From: Phyto melanocephala
Lineage: Eukaryota > Arthropoda > Insecta > Diptera > Rhinophoridae
Direction of reading: 5' to 3'
Length of the DNA stretch: 64,000 nucleotides
Assembly: GCA_941918925.1 (NCBI GenBank)
Contig: OW799237.1
Coordinates: 1,221,201-1,285,200, forward strand
A program made the translations under genes and the position numbers. The notes beneath the pieces are model-generated. The model was not told the origin of the DNA. It ran no database searches and saw only the letters and a list, made by a program, of their open reading frames with translations. Positions 40,701 through 55,700 of the stretch are shown piece by piece (position 1 is the stretch's first letter; each line of letters opens with the position of its first letter).

Positions 40701-43700
40701 TTTTACATTTTGAAAGCAAAAATATTTAATAACAAAGTGATAATTGACAGACACGTACATTTAAAAATTAGTTGTGAGTTATTAAAGACAGAAACCGCAT
40801 GTGGCATCTGCTGTGAACCAAAATAATAGAGAATTTTCAAATCAGGTGTTTTAGAAAATCCACCCGATGACTAATTCTGAAGGAAAAGGAAGAAATTATA
40901 TGACCGCTAAGCGTTATATAAAAAGCCTTAAGGAGTTCGATTGGCATTTCTCTCAGAACTAATTTTTACAAGTACTTAAGCCTAAGCCTAGTGAATTTTG
41001 AGGGCTTTCTCATAAACTCTGAATATTCTAAAGAGATCAAAAATTATCAATGTGTGTCTGTCTATTTAAATAATAATTGTACACTAAAAAAAATTTATTT
41101 TATTTCCAATTTGTAGCCTGTTCTAATATCTAATTTATGAGCAAAATACGTTGATTGGAAAAAAATTTAATTCATCAAATATTTAAACAACTTAAAAATG
41201 CTCTTGTTAGAATTAAAAAAAAAAATTATCACTGAAAAATAAAATACTGTTAATTATTCAACAATAAAAAAATCTTCAAACTTTCTAATTATTTAAGGTC
41301 ATTACAAACAAACCCCTCAAAATATGTAGCACAAACATTTGTGCTACAATAAATCTAAAACAAATTCTTTCAATTGTAATAATCAGCCAGGCACAAACAA
41401 ATTTAAATTTCTTACAAAAATCAAAATCTTAACAAACAAAAAATCTCACAGATTTTGAAGAAGAAAAAAAAAACAAAACAAACAAAACTGAAAAGAAGAG
41501 GAAAAGGAAATAAATTAAAATAAGTCGCCTGTCTACTTACCCAATACAGTAACATTAATTCTCCAATTACGTGTCGGTGATTTATGAAAATCAACCCGAC
41601 ATTTGTAAAGACCCGCATCACTTATTTGTATATTTTTAATCCTTAAAGCTGGCGGATTTGAGTCATAATAAAAATGTGCTTTATTTTTGAAAACATTCTC
41701 ATCCGCCCATGGTATACCTTGATGTAATGAACGACCTCTGGCATCAAAACTGAAAAAAAAATAAAAAAAAAATTATAGAATAATGTTTCGTCTTTCAATA
41801 ATAAAGAGAATAAAATAAATGAAAATGAATTAACTGTAAAGCTTGTGTATGTTAAAGAGTTGAAGGAGGTGTAAGATGAGGGTTTTGATGATAATGGAAA
41901 TTAATGTTAAAGCGAAAATATTTAATTATTTATAGTAAGAGAGAGAGAGAACATTAATGCATTTTCATATTTTTCGTTTAACCTTTATTACTTATGGTAG
42001 AGAATTAAATACAGGTATAAAAAAAGTGGGATTTTGTAGTCATGTAAGAATATAAGCTTTTGTGTCTATATGGATGTATATGTGCGTATGTATGCAACAC
42101 ATATAAAACCTACATCTTATACTATTTATATGTATACCCACAGACTTACAGTGGCTGCATTAAAGTAGACATTTTATCAAATAACTTTTAATGATAATTT
42201 TAAGTTGCTTCAAAATAATAATGTGTTTCAATGTTAAAAACTTTTGCAATGCAGTCTATGATAAGCCCTTTTTCAAAGACATTGATTACTGTTACTTGCA
42301 TGACCTTATACTCGAATAAATAATTGTCCAATGTACAATCTATCGTAGGAGAAATAAATTGTCGAAGTTAACATATTTTGTTGATTACTTGTAATTTATA
42401 ATTTGTGTAATACATGCAAGTCACAATGGGTCTAACAAATTTAATTAATTTTTTTCTCAGATTATGAAATATATACAAAATGGCAAATATTTCAAACCAA
42501 ACATGGAAAATAGTAGAACTTAAATGATCCCTTTTTAAGCCTTGCAATAATAGGCTCCTTACAGAAGATTTTCCATAGCATTCCATAGCATGGTCGCCAA
42601 TCGAATTTCTGCAATAATGTTGGCCTTGAGTTCAAGGATTATCTTGGGCTTGGTCATATACTCTCTTTATAATAACCTCGAAGAAAATTTTCGGGTGCTG
42701 AGAAAACAGAAATTTTTGGCGAAATAATTTTCTAAGAATTATTCGCTCTCCAAAAATTTTACTTAAAAGAGCCAGCGTATCTCGGTCGGGAAGTTAAAAA
42801 TGTTTAATCATAAACCAATACCGCTATCATTTACGATTACTCTACTTCCATTTTCATTTTTGAAGAAGTAAGGCTCGGTGATATTTTCAGATGTAAAGAC
42901 ACATTATACTGTACAACTAATTTCCAGCTGAACATATCAACATTTGGTAGATGTTTCTGATGTTAAAACTTTAATCTACACATTCAATATTTTTCGCAGT
43001 ACAAATTAAACTTAGTCTTCCGGTACGAGGAAAATCTCTTATTGTGCCATGTTAGTGGTGCCTTAGAGTACGAAATTCTGTCGTTGAAATGCCAGCGATG
43101 TGCTCTTTGTGTTAAAATAATTATTCCTTGATTCAAGTAATTAAATGCTGGTATTTTGATTTTTCCGTTGCTTATTTTTTTAAACTTTTTTTTACATAAT
43201 CTGCAACAAAAATTTACAAAGTATATAAACGAAAGAGTTGTTAAATTTTTAAACTCCACCCTGTGGGAATGTCATAGCTGGAAGTCTTGTGTAATCACAT
43301 ACAATGCGGCACTGTGTCGTTCTTTTTTTTTGTCAAAACCATGTTTTTTGTATCCATCACATTTATCGCCGTATCCTGTATCAAAATTAATTTTGGCATT
43401 TCTATATTTTAAATGATTTTCACTATAAATCTCATAACAGTGACGATTTTAAATATTTATTGCTGCCATTTTGTTTGTACAAAAAAGAAATTTTTGTATA
43501 ATTTTTTGCTTGTTGGTCAAATGTTTTCAATATTTTTGTTATAATAATTGTAGGGTTTTTTTTTTAAACTCAGGCATTTTTTTTAAGTAGAAAACCAAAA
43601 ACAGCTGCTCGTTCTATGGACTCATTTAACTAAGCAAAAATCTCAAAAAAGTTTTTTATCATAAAAACTTGTAACGAACTACTAACCCAACAACTAGCAG

Positions 43701-46700
43701 TTTTGTGTAGACTCGTCTAATAAACCTAAATATCTACAATGTATGAATACTTGTGTGAACTATGTGTGTATTTATTATATTCAGCAGTGTGTATATTTAA
43801 TAAAACCATTAAGAATCCTTATGGTTAGAAATATTAATTGATATTAGGTTGATTAGAAATTCCATACAGTGAACATACAATGTATATATTTCACTCATGT
43901 TGGCATGTATGATTGTTTGTTGCTGCAAATGAGAAAGTTTGACGTGTGTGGGGGTGTGAGGATTAAAAGGAATATATTTCATTTTCCATTCTCCCATAAT
44001 TATGTTGTTTTTATATGTATTTGTTGCAACTTGTTTTTAGTAAATATTTATACATATTTGTAATTAGTTTTTTCTTTTTTGTTTGTAAGAGCATTAAAAC
44101 AACTTTATTAATTTTCATACTTTTGGTGTGGCTGAGTTTCACGGTGTGTTGAAAAGTTATTATTTATTACAATATCTTGCTCCCACCGATTCTACTGCTA
44201 TTATATGAGGGCAGTTAGAGTAAGCATTTATTGAAATAAAAACAATAAAAATTTCTTATGGGGTTAATTACAATAAATAACTAACCATTAATTTTTTGCT
44301 ATAAAATGTTCTTATGTTAAGGAAAAAGTTTCCAAAACTAAGCAACGGGTTTTTAATTTTTGAAAATCTCTTTAAAAAAACAATATGAAATTTTCTTGGA
44401 ATTCTCACTAACTAACATACTATACTTACATTTAAAATCTTTAAGTTGTCATTGGAAATTCTTATTAAATAAATTCATAAATTCTCAGAAATTTTTTTCA
44501 ATATTCTTTTTTTCTGTAAATGTACATGACATTTTAATGTTGGCAAAAGTACATACATACATGTGTATGTATGTATGTATGTATGTCCGTATATCAACAC
44601 AATCAATTTTTAAACGATTAAAAGAATAAATGCTGAAAAAACACATGATAAAAATATTTTGATGAAAGTGAAGAAAAAGATGTTAAATAAACACACAAAG
44701 AACAACATCGAAAACAATACAAATATTAACAGAAAATTGTCATTTTATTTTCTTCATCGTTGTCTTTTTCGAGACACCAAAAAAAACAAATGACACGCGT
44801 TGAACAGAAACTGAAATTCGATTAAAAATTCTATTGTCTCATGTTTATGTTAAATAAACATTGTCAAACGACAGCAACAACAGTAAAAACAGCAATAGGA
44901 GTTTAAAAGAAAAACTAAAAAAATATTTAATGTGTTGTAAGGGTAAGGGTTGGAGGGGGGGTTTTGTTGTCACCCTTCAAAAGTGGCAAAAGTGTGCATG
45001 GAGAAGGCAAAAACTTGACTTTCATTAACAGAAAAAAAATTTTGAAAAAAGTCTATTTCATATGACTCCTTAGTGTTTAAGAAATTATTTTCTTTTTTTC
45101 GAACTTTTTTCTTCTGCATTACAGAAAATAATTTTCTAACAACTGCCATAAAACTTTACTATGACTAAAGTTGCGTAAACGTATTCATATGTTTAGAACT
45201 TCTTCATTTTAACACGAGTCAGTAGAGACACCAGCTGTTAATCGACTCTTTTATATACAGTTGTGAGCATAAAAATTGCAGCGTTAGTCTAGCAGACTTT
45301 TAACTTTTTTCTTTTATACCGATCATAAAATTATTTCTTTGCGAACAGTCAAATTAATTAAAATTAATTTAAAAAAGAATGTTAAAAAAACACAATTCTA
45401 AATATATGAACAGAATAAAAAAATATTTTTTAGGTTGTTGGGTTTTGAGCTGGTCTATATGCATTTCACTGGTGCTTATTCCAAATCATCAGTAGACCTT
45501 TTACCCAAAAAAATTTTTAAAAAATAATTTTTAAAAAGGGTTAAAATTATACATATTTGTATTTCTTATATTAAATTTTAAATTTTGAATTTATTTTTAT
45601 AATTTTTTCTGTAAATTTCTCTCATATAATTAAAAACTAATTTAATAAAAATTCAAGGGAACTTAATTTGCAAATTTATCCATATATGTACGAAGTAGCT
45701 AGACTTGAAAAGAAGACTTACTTACATGAAGCCTAAAATTATGCTTCTATTTGCATAATAATTTCTATAATAGATATTCTTCTACTGATTCAGCTTACTT
45801 TCAGATAAATCGAAAACTTAAAATATAAAAACTTTAATATCTTGAATTCACTAAACTTCTATAATTCTATTTTAACAGAGCTACGCACCCCAATATTCAT
45901 ACCTACAATACAATACAATACCTTTTGGAAAAGTCTTGTCTGTTATCGTCATTATATGATGCTGTTGATGATGTTGTTATTTAAGGGTTTGTCTTAAATA
46001 TTATCTGGTTGAGGGAACAAACCAAAAAAGAAGAAAAACTTTACCTCAGGGCACTATAAAGCTTTTTTTTTTTTTGTTATAAATGTATGTGTATTAATTT
46101 ACATTTATAAATACGTAAGTGTGTGTGTAAGCAGATTCATGTTTATGTGTTGATATCTTTAGTTTGTGTTTGAAAAGAAAATATAATTTGCACTAAAATG
46201 AAAATGATTACAAAGAATACCATCTACTATCTACAAAGGAAAGTAAGTAATTTAAATAAAAATGTAATGTTGTGACGTTGTGATGTTGTTTGTCTTACGA
46301 GGTGACAATATAAAATGTTTCTTCTTTTCCTTTCTCTTGCTAAGTGCCAAGTTGTTAAACTTTACAACAAAGAACTGTGATGATAATGATGAAATCTGTT
46401 TGTTTAAAAAGTTTTTAAATGTTATGTTTTTTTTAAAAGAGAGAAAACGCTCGCGGTAGCAAATCAATAATGATATGTTTAAAATTTAAAAATTTTCAAG
46501 GTAAAATCAAGAAAAGGATTTGCACAATAAGACTTTTGTCAAATTTTAACTACAGAGGATACAAACTGCGGTGCATTTTTTTGTAACCTAGAAACAAAAC
46601 AAAAGGCTAAACATGAATTTTATTTATTTATTTATTTTAAATTTCTAAATAATTTAAAATTGTGTTGATTCTTTTATCAATTTAGCTGATATTAATTAAA

Positions 46701-49700
46701 TAACGCTCTGTCACGAAAAATCGTAAACTTCTGCGTAGTTTACGCGTGATAATAATTTCCACAGAGTCGAGAGTGTCTTTAGATTTTTTGGTGTTCTATG
46801 AATACTGCTTGTTGCAACACTCAAAATGACAAACTTTTTCACTAGGGTATTAAAGTAGCTAAAAAAAAAAAAATAGCCAACGCACAGATCTTTAAAGTTG
46901 ACACTTAGGAATACGAATTGAAAATCCCTAAGGAATGAAATTGAAGGGACTGGGATCTTGACCTAGTTGAGATATTAACGTAATTAGGATTTCGATTTTT
47001 CCTTTAGAGTGCACATTATGCCAGTTGGGCATTTGTGTGTACCTGTCAAGTGTTTGGGCTTCTAGAGCCCGTCAATTTTAACTTTACCCAACCTAACTAA
47101 AATATTTAATTTAAACTTTAAAAATAAAAAACAATATCAAATAAATATTGTGTTGTAAGAAGTACAAATTGGACTTCTTACTTTTATCAAATTTTAAAAT
47201 CGTTTTTTTTTTGTTATTTAAGATTCTTACAATTTGTTTTTCAACTTGGGCAGTAACTTGATCTCTGTTTAAGATCACAAACAGCTAAATGAATATAAAA
47301 AACAAAGCATTTTTTTTTGTTATTTGAAAAAATAAATAAATAAAACCAATAAAATGTTTATCTGAAACTTATAAATATAAGTTTAGGAAAATATTTATAC
47401 ACAATTTTTCATAGTCCAAAAACATTAAATGCCTTTTATTACAAGACGATTATAAATTAATCTTAAGAACATTACAAGTGCCCCAATAAAAATCTCACAT
47501 TATAGACATTAAACTTAAATAAAAATATGCTGAAGATATAAAAGCAAAAAACAGAGTTCATTATGCTATAAATGAAACTAATCAATTGATGGCATACGTT
47601 TATTTAAATAAACAGAAAAGATTGTGTTAATCTTAAGACACTTAAACTTTCAGGCACACTTACAAACATACCTATTGAATACGAAAGAAAAACAAAACAC
47701 GACCCTCAGGTATTGATTCCATTGCTCACTTATCTCTCCCCACCAACAAAACAATTCAATTCTTTTTGCCGTTCTGATTTTCAAGCAATAAAACGAAAAG
47801 CATCCAAAAATTTTTGGTATAAAACTGAAATTGTGTCAAGATATTGAAGACTGAATGAAAATTCACCCAGAATTTCATTATATTTAGACCTACGAATGAA
47901 CACGACAACAGTGATGACATTAACGGCAACAGAAACATCAACAATAAAGGAAACTAAATTTTGAACACAACATTTACACAGATCATAAAAAGTTACGTTC
48001 GTTCATACCGTATTATATTCACTGATTTTTTGTTCATTTAATTTTTAGATTCTCTAACACAAATTAACAACGAAATTAAATTAAAAAACATAAAAAATGT
48101 TGTTGTGTGTTGACAGTTTATTTTGGAAAAGCAAAAATTAAAATATTGATTATTTTCTAGAAGGATATTGTTGGATAAAAATTATATTAAAATGCTGAAA
48201 AATGAACATGACAATGAGAGGAGATTAAGTCATGAAGGCAAACAAAGTTAATTAAAATATACAAAATAATTGCATGTGTATGTCTGGATGTTTGAATGTA
48301 TGTACATGTGTGTACATTTATGCTAAACAAAATTAAAAATCGATAAAAGTTAAAAATTAAAATGCACTTCTACAAAAAAAAATCAGAAATGAAAAATACT
48401 TTACTTTTACTAAATTAAAATAAAATAATATTTTATTTATTTATTTATTTATTTCGGTCTTGAGTCATTTTATTTTTAATTCTTCCATACAAAGAGATTA
48501 AATTTTTCTATTTGTAATAACGGAAGAATTAAGTTTTTATTTCGATACCAGCCTAGTGACATACATTTTCAAAACCAGCTACGGTTTTATCATCCACTCG
48601 GCTAATGTTGGGATAAAAACTTACTTTTTCAACTTATTTTTCCATTATCACAAAGAGAAAATTTTAATCGCTTCATATAGAAGAATTCAAAATAAAAATG
48701 AACTTAAGCCAGAAATAGATAAATAAAATATTGTCTTTAGAATAAAATATTTATCAAAGGTTTATTTGAACACAATTTTAATTTTTTTAAATATTCATTA
48801 AATTTAAAAATTATTTTCATAGAAAGACAAATAAAACATGTATGTACATATACAGGGTGGGCGGCACAAAGTCATCAAGGGGTTTGAAAATTTAATTAAA
48901 TTTTCGTTTATAAATTTTATTTATTTGTTTTTTTTCAGTTAAAATATAAAAAATGGAAATTGTTTTATTTAAAGTATGGAAAACAAATTCACGTTCGATA
49001 ATATATTCCATAACATTTAGCGCTTGAATTTCTGTAATAACGTTGACCAAGAGTTCAAGGATTATTTCAGGCTTGTTCACATATACTCGCTCTTTTTAAT
49101 AACCCCACAGAAAATAGTCGAGTGCTGACACATCTAGAGGACCCAATACCCAATTGATTTTAAAATTTTCGTAAATAATTTTTTCTCTAGATATTTAACT
49201 TAAAAAAGCAATTGTGTCTCGGGTAATTTAGGCAATGTCACCATCAATCTGAAACCACATATCAGGTATGTTTTCAAAAGCAGAACGTAAATAATTATAT
49301 TCTGAATTGCCATGCCGTACCATACACAGTAGCTAATCACGTACATTTGGCGTTGATATATCGCTCTTGGATATTTAGAACCCCAGAACATTATCACTCA
49401 TGATCAGTTCATTTCACTTTTTTTTAACTTTTAGAATTAAATGACAAAATTAAGAAGTTTCCGACAATCTTCGCTTTTTTGCACCTTATATAGGGAAAAC
49501 AGTAAATGTGTTTTTAAAAATGCTCCATAGTGACTTATAAGTAATTTCTAGCTAAGAATAATGCCTTGTGGTAGATGTTTCTTGTGCTTTATTAGCACTT
49601 TGCTCTACACGTTCAATATTCCCCGCAGTACGAATTAAACGTGGTCACCGGTTAGTGGCAAATCAAATGATTTAAGCAACGATTCGTTACCTCAGAAGAC

Positions 49701-52700
49701 GAGTTGCTGACATTAAAATGTCGACGATATGCTTTTTGGGTTAAAATATTTGATCGCTGATTTGAAAAATAAAGTTCTGTTATTCTGGTTTTTTGTTTAG
49801 TTCTAAATATCTGTACAATTTTTTATCCTGGTGTTACTTACATAATGGAAACAAATATGTGTATTTAGATATAAACGAAAAAGTTATTAAATATTAAAAT
49901 TATATGTTGAGTTTTGGCCCACACTGTATAAGTTATTATGCATATTTTTACATTCCTCTAACAGTCAAAAAACTTATTATCAAAATTCTTCTAAGCTAGC
50001 AAGACAATTCATATCCGAAAACATAAGCTGGTGGCAGAATGAAAAATTGGACCCTTTAGCAATTTTACTATTATTCTACTTTTCTGTACTTTTGGTAGAG
50101 AGATTCTAATAGGAATTCTAAAATTACAATTGTGTTCGTATGTAATTTTGCTCCTATCCTTCCGTCTACCTAAAGAGTTTGAAATTGTTTGTTTGATCTG
50201 ATTTCTTTTTCTTTAAAATTCAAAATTTTATCTTTATTAAATTCATTGATATTTTCAAGTTTTATCAAAAAAATTTTAACAATAGAATACAAGAAATTTT
50301 AAAGAGTAAAAAAAAAAACAATTTAATCGTTCCAAAATCCTAGAGCTTTTAAATTTTTAAAGCATTATTTTTAAACAGACCACAGTCAGAAATATTAAAT
50401 AAATTTAATTTAGGCTTTTAGTCACATTATTACTTATTAACCTGCTTGCTTACCACTCAGACTTACACATTTTCTTCATTGCTAAATAACAAGACTAAGA
50501 CGCTTTTATGACATTTATTTAATCAAATTACGTTACTTTTTTTAATTCACTTATAGTCTAGAAAACTATCTTAACATTTCTCTATTTATTTCTATTTTTT
50601 AAATTTTTTTCTGCTTTTTTAATTTGCATTTAATGTACATTAACAGTTAACGCATTTAACTGCAAGCCATTCAAATAGAAACAAACAAAAAATTAACATC
50701 AGCAGAAAAATAAGTAAATAAAATGCTACATTAATTTACATCAACATCAACAGACAATTGAAGAAACTTTGTCTTAAAGCAAATGTACAAGAATAATGTG
50801 CGGTTAGTGGGTAAAGTGTAATAAAAAATTAAACATTTTAACAGACGGTTGAGTGGTTTTTACATTTGCCTGTCCTTAGATCTAAATAGAATCGTAAGAA
50901 AGTAAAAGTACAATTATTTAAGGGAGAAATGGTTAAATATTTTCAACAAACAGCACAAAGGAATTACAAAATTTGCTTTTAAGCCCTGCAATTACAGTAC
51001 ATCAAAATATTAACCTTGAAAGGAGCCCAGAGATTTCAAAATGTGACTTGAGCGAAATTTAAAATTAATGCATTTTTCTATCATACCACCGGAGCTTACA
51101 ATTTTAATTAATATTTCTTTTCAAAAAATACCTTTTAAAATCTCGAAATTGCTCTACATCAATATATATGTTTCCTGTTTTATTGTCTAGAATATAAAAA
51201 AAGATTTACGTACTAGAATTTTAAATAACCTTGAAATTCTCATAAGGAATTTTTCTCATTTAACATGCTGCTTGATTCTAATATTAAAAGCTCCTGTTTT
51301 AACCCTCGATTCACTTTTGTCGTAGTCCAATGTCGCTTTCTATACATAACAGTGATACCAATTGATTTGTTTAATTTTTTTACCAGTTTTAAACCGGAAA
51401 AAAAATTTTCGTATGTATTAAATGTGATCGAGTTCGGATCATAACAAGAAATTAGGATTAAAATACTGTTATACAATTTAAGCATTTTTTCATTGCCGTT
51501 GGGAGAATTCTCTTTTATCTTGAAATCATAAAATTAAGAAATTTCATAATAAATCTTATTGCTTAGCCTCTCTTGGGTAATAACAAGAAATTCCCTCAAG
51601 TCTCAAATATTTTCCTAAAATAAAGCTCTTTTTATATAAACACATTTAATTTCTGGCTAACCAAACATCGTATCCTAGTCTAAATATAAAAACAACACCT
51701 TTTATTTGTTCAGCTATAATTCAATGCATTGCATTAGCGATTTTATAGCTTCCTCCAAAAAATTGTCAACAACAACAACAACAACAATATACGGCAGCAT
51801 TATTTTAAATTTGTCTTCATCCATCAAGGTATCACATTAACTCACCAAATAAAAATCATAAAATTTAAGAATATACTTACAATACATCTACAATTTCCAG
51901 CTAAAGGGCATGTACATAAAAACCAGCCAAATAATAAAAACGTGAACAACAACAGCAACAACAAAACTTTAACACATAATAAAATAAAATAAAAAAAAAA
52001 GAAATTAAGAAAAACAAGGCACTGAAATCATAAACATTTTCATGTTAAATTTACTTTTATTAGCTGGCACAGGAAAATATTGTTGCAGTACCACCCAATA
52101 CTCTGCGGAACCGCACCACAGCTCATAGATTGGTTGGGTGCGACAAGCACTCAGCGAAAAATCTCTTTGAATATGAAGAGGTGACCTAAGTTGACCCAAG
52201 ATTTAAACAGTTTGATTCTTGCAGTAAAGTGTTGCCAAAAATAACTTTGACATAAGAGCTGGGCATGGACATGGAACATGTTGAATTTTGTTAAATAATT
52301 TTTTTCAGGCTGAGATTATGACAATTACGGAAGGCATCAAATTTATAAAGGCAACTGATAACGAGACCAGGAATCGAGTCTTTACGGATAGCCAGTCAGT
52401 TATCAGTACAACAAATGAACGAAAAGGTTGAATCTCGGAATGTTCTGCAATGCAAGAGCGAGACAAATTCGCAGGGGAATTGTGAACATCTGAAGATAAC
52501 ATGAACAATATGAAAGCTGACAAATAACCTTAAATGGAATAATTTTTGAAAATTGCTTAACCCTTTCAGTGGTTCAAAAATGAACTTCAAGTTTGGGCGT
52601 AAGAGGAACACGTCAGAAAGTTCCTAATAATAATGTCGGTAAAGTGACGAACAAACTATGGGGCGACCCAAATCGTGAGAAATTTAAAGAGATTATAAAA

Positions 52701-55700
52701 CTGAGTTGACGAAAACTTAGGATATTAACTAGTGTAAAAACAGATCACACGGAAGTAAAAACTCGTCTAGCTCGCACAGAACTGTAAAACGGCATGACTT
52801 GTAGAGCATGCGAGAAAGAGGATAAGACCTTTTAGTGGCCCTTTTCGTCCAGTTAAACCTAATCTACCCCAGATCACGTACCTCGAATTTTTTTATTACT
52901 TTTTTCCTGCTCTCTTACGCTTTAGCAATTTAAGATCGTTTAGTTTTAGTTGTTTTAGCTTTTAGTTAAAATCTTCCGATATAATTTCAAAACTTTAATA
53001 AAGGTCAAGCCTAAAGTAATCATAAGATTTTTGTCCCAACTTGTATTGAGTGCCCGACTCTCAATATTATATTGCCACGGCTACACATATTTATAGAATC
53101 TAAGCAATTTTTTACAGGATCTCATGGAAGTGACAAATAGAAAAAAAATATGCATTCGAAATTTCAACATAAAAAACGTTGCACAAATCCTTTATTTGCA
53201 ATAGACGAAGATATAATTAACCGTACAGAAAATATGCCAGGATCAGACAGGATCAACTTAAGTGCCTTTAGAAAGACAAGGAAGAGTTATACTTGAATTT
53301 TCCACTTTGAAAACTGTATCAACAAATTCATAGCATATTGAATTTGTACAACAGATCTGACTTCTGACTCTTTTGAATAACTTTATATATCAATTATAAA
53401 GTATTTTTATTTTTTTAAAGAATGTTTTATTTATGTACAGAATTTTTTTCTTGTCCCCCCACTCCCTGCAGATCATTTACGATGACAGCAACAACAAAGC
53501 TGACATTCCCTAAATAGTATTATTGACAAATTTTGTACATGAGACAGACATTAAATGTTGAAAGCAGATTATTAACTTTTTGTACTTTTTTTATTTTAAG
53601 GGGGGTGTGGAAAAATACAAAGCCCATCTATGAATCGTAAATTAGGGATACTATTAGATATTTGTACTTACAAATTTATATAGATAAGTAAAAATGTATA
53701 TGAATGTATTCATGTAGCTCTACAAATGCTGTTCTGTTTTTGATTTCAACTTTAGCAAATAAAAAGTGACATGTGACAATTACAGCACATACAAAATATA
53801 TTTTGTAAGTGTCGTGTCAAATTAGATGAAAAACTGTCAATAAAATATCAACGTGCGACACTTATTAAGGTTAACAAAAACAACAACAATAACAGAAAAA
53901 TTATTATAAAAATTGCTCAGAAATTTAATGATTTTTAGATGAGAAGGAAAAAGTTACATAAAACAAATTGAGTTTTTTTAATTGCCGTAACTTTTGTTAA
54001 GCTGCTTCTGCTGTTTGTTGTTTTTTACTAAATAATGAATAATTCCTTTCTCTTCACTCCTTTCTTTTTTTTTTGCCTTCTTTTAGACTTTTAAATGTTT
54101 ATTGACATGCTACAAGTATTTTTTTTCTTTTATTTTTTTATATTAATTCGTTTGACGTTTTGTTTTTTCTTAATTTACATTTTTATTGTTTTTAATCCTT
54201 GTTCAAACAAACCAAAGGTTTGTAAAAGAATACCCAAAACCCTTGAAATAAGAAAAAAATGAAAAAAATAGAAATAACATTATGCTCGTTTGTGAATGAA
54301 ACAAACGGAAATGAAGAAGGCACAGAAAATAAAAAAATTATAAACCCCACTTCCAAGGGCTTGAACGGTTGAAAAAATTAAATCATTTTTTGCCTGAACT
54401 TTATTGTTGGGAATATTATAAAAAGTTTCTTTCTTATTTCTCAAGTGAAAACAACAAAAACTCTATACATTTAAAAGTACAACAAGTATGAATACATATT
54501 TTAATTGTTGAACCACCACCAGACTGTATTGCAGATGGTCTGTTAAATAGACCCAAACAAAGAATGTCTGAAATTTTTAATTTGCACTTGCATGGATAGG
54601 CCATCTGTTTTGTTATACAAAAATCTTATTAAGATTCCTGAAACGACAGTTTGACAGATTTCATTAAGCAATTGCTACAACACTCTCTTTGCATTAGACG
54701 GAGAACAATGCAATATTAGTTTTGCGGTGTTAATTTTGATATCGAATGTTTGTTTTGTTGTTGTAATACAGATGGTTTTTGTTTTGCAATAAATAATCTA
54801 TGGAAGATTTGATATTTGATTTTATAATTATTATGTTTACTAAACAGTATTAATTTAGCTATTGTTTTAAAGCCACAATACTCATACTGATCTGTAATAT
54901 GTGATCAAAGTGAACATATAAAATGTCTCAAAACTTAAACTGATTTATATAGGAATTCAAAACAGTATAATATTGCTTGATGTAGGCGCAAGATTGTATT
55001 AAACGTTTTATGTGCTTAACATTGGTATAGGTTTGTGATTTTATAATATAATATTGCACACTTATATATTACTTGATCCTGTGTACGTTTGTCTCGAAAC
55101 ATTGCCTCTAGTTATCGTGAGCCACTTTCCTATAATCAAAGTTAAAATAAAATGTTAAAAATTTACCTCTCATGAAAAAAAAAAATAAATTAATAAGAAA
55201 ACTTAAAGAACTAAATGCGAATTCGCTTATATATGTATGCTGTATTAAAAATTTCAGAAATCTAGTCTAAAGAATTTGTATTAAAAATTAAAATCAATCA
55301 AAAACTTTGTTTAAGAAACATTGCCAGCCTGAAAATGGGCACAAAATCAATCTTTAGATTGAGCGAAAATAGCATACCCTGAGTATTCGCTAAAAGGTTT
55401 TAATAATCTCCGGACGCCCAAATTACCGCCGTGTCAGTATTGGGCTATAGTACATTGTCAACTAGACTGTTGTAGTGGAAGTCAGGTAAAACCAAGCTTG
55501 GTACAGTGTGGTTGTTCCGAACGAATTACTTCTAAGGCTCCCTAAGTCCGGATCCTATTAAAATCACACCAAATTCCATTGTGATAAAAATTTATCAAAG
55601 CGATAATTCAATGAAAGCTTCAATGACTTGAAGATTCAATCCGAAGAATCACCCTCGATTTCTATGGCTTTAAATCTTACTTTCCTACAGCATAAAAATT

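Noticed and set aside
42143..42185. Possible Tc1 terminus (CAGTGGCTGCATTAAAGTAG)
   Set aside because: No inverted partner was found and it lies outside the transposon copy ending near 42400.
45258..45290. Possible Tc1 terminus (CAGTTGTGAGCATAAAAATT)
   Set aside because: Only one end is visible and no transposase follows.
46720..47110. Possible non-LTR 3' tail ending in a CCCAACCTAAC-like string
   Set aside because: The string is common near fly non-LTR ends, but no coding motif or terminus was found to support a call.
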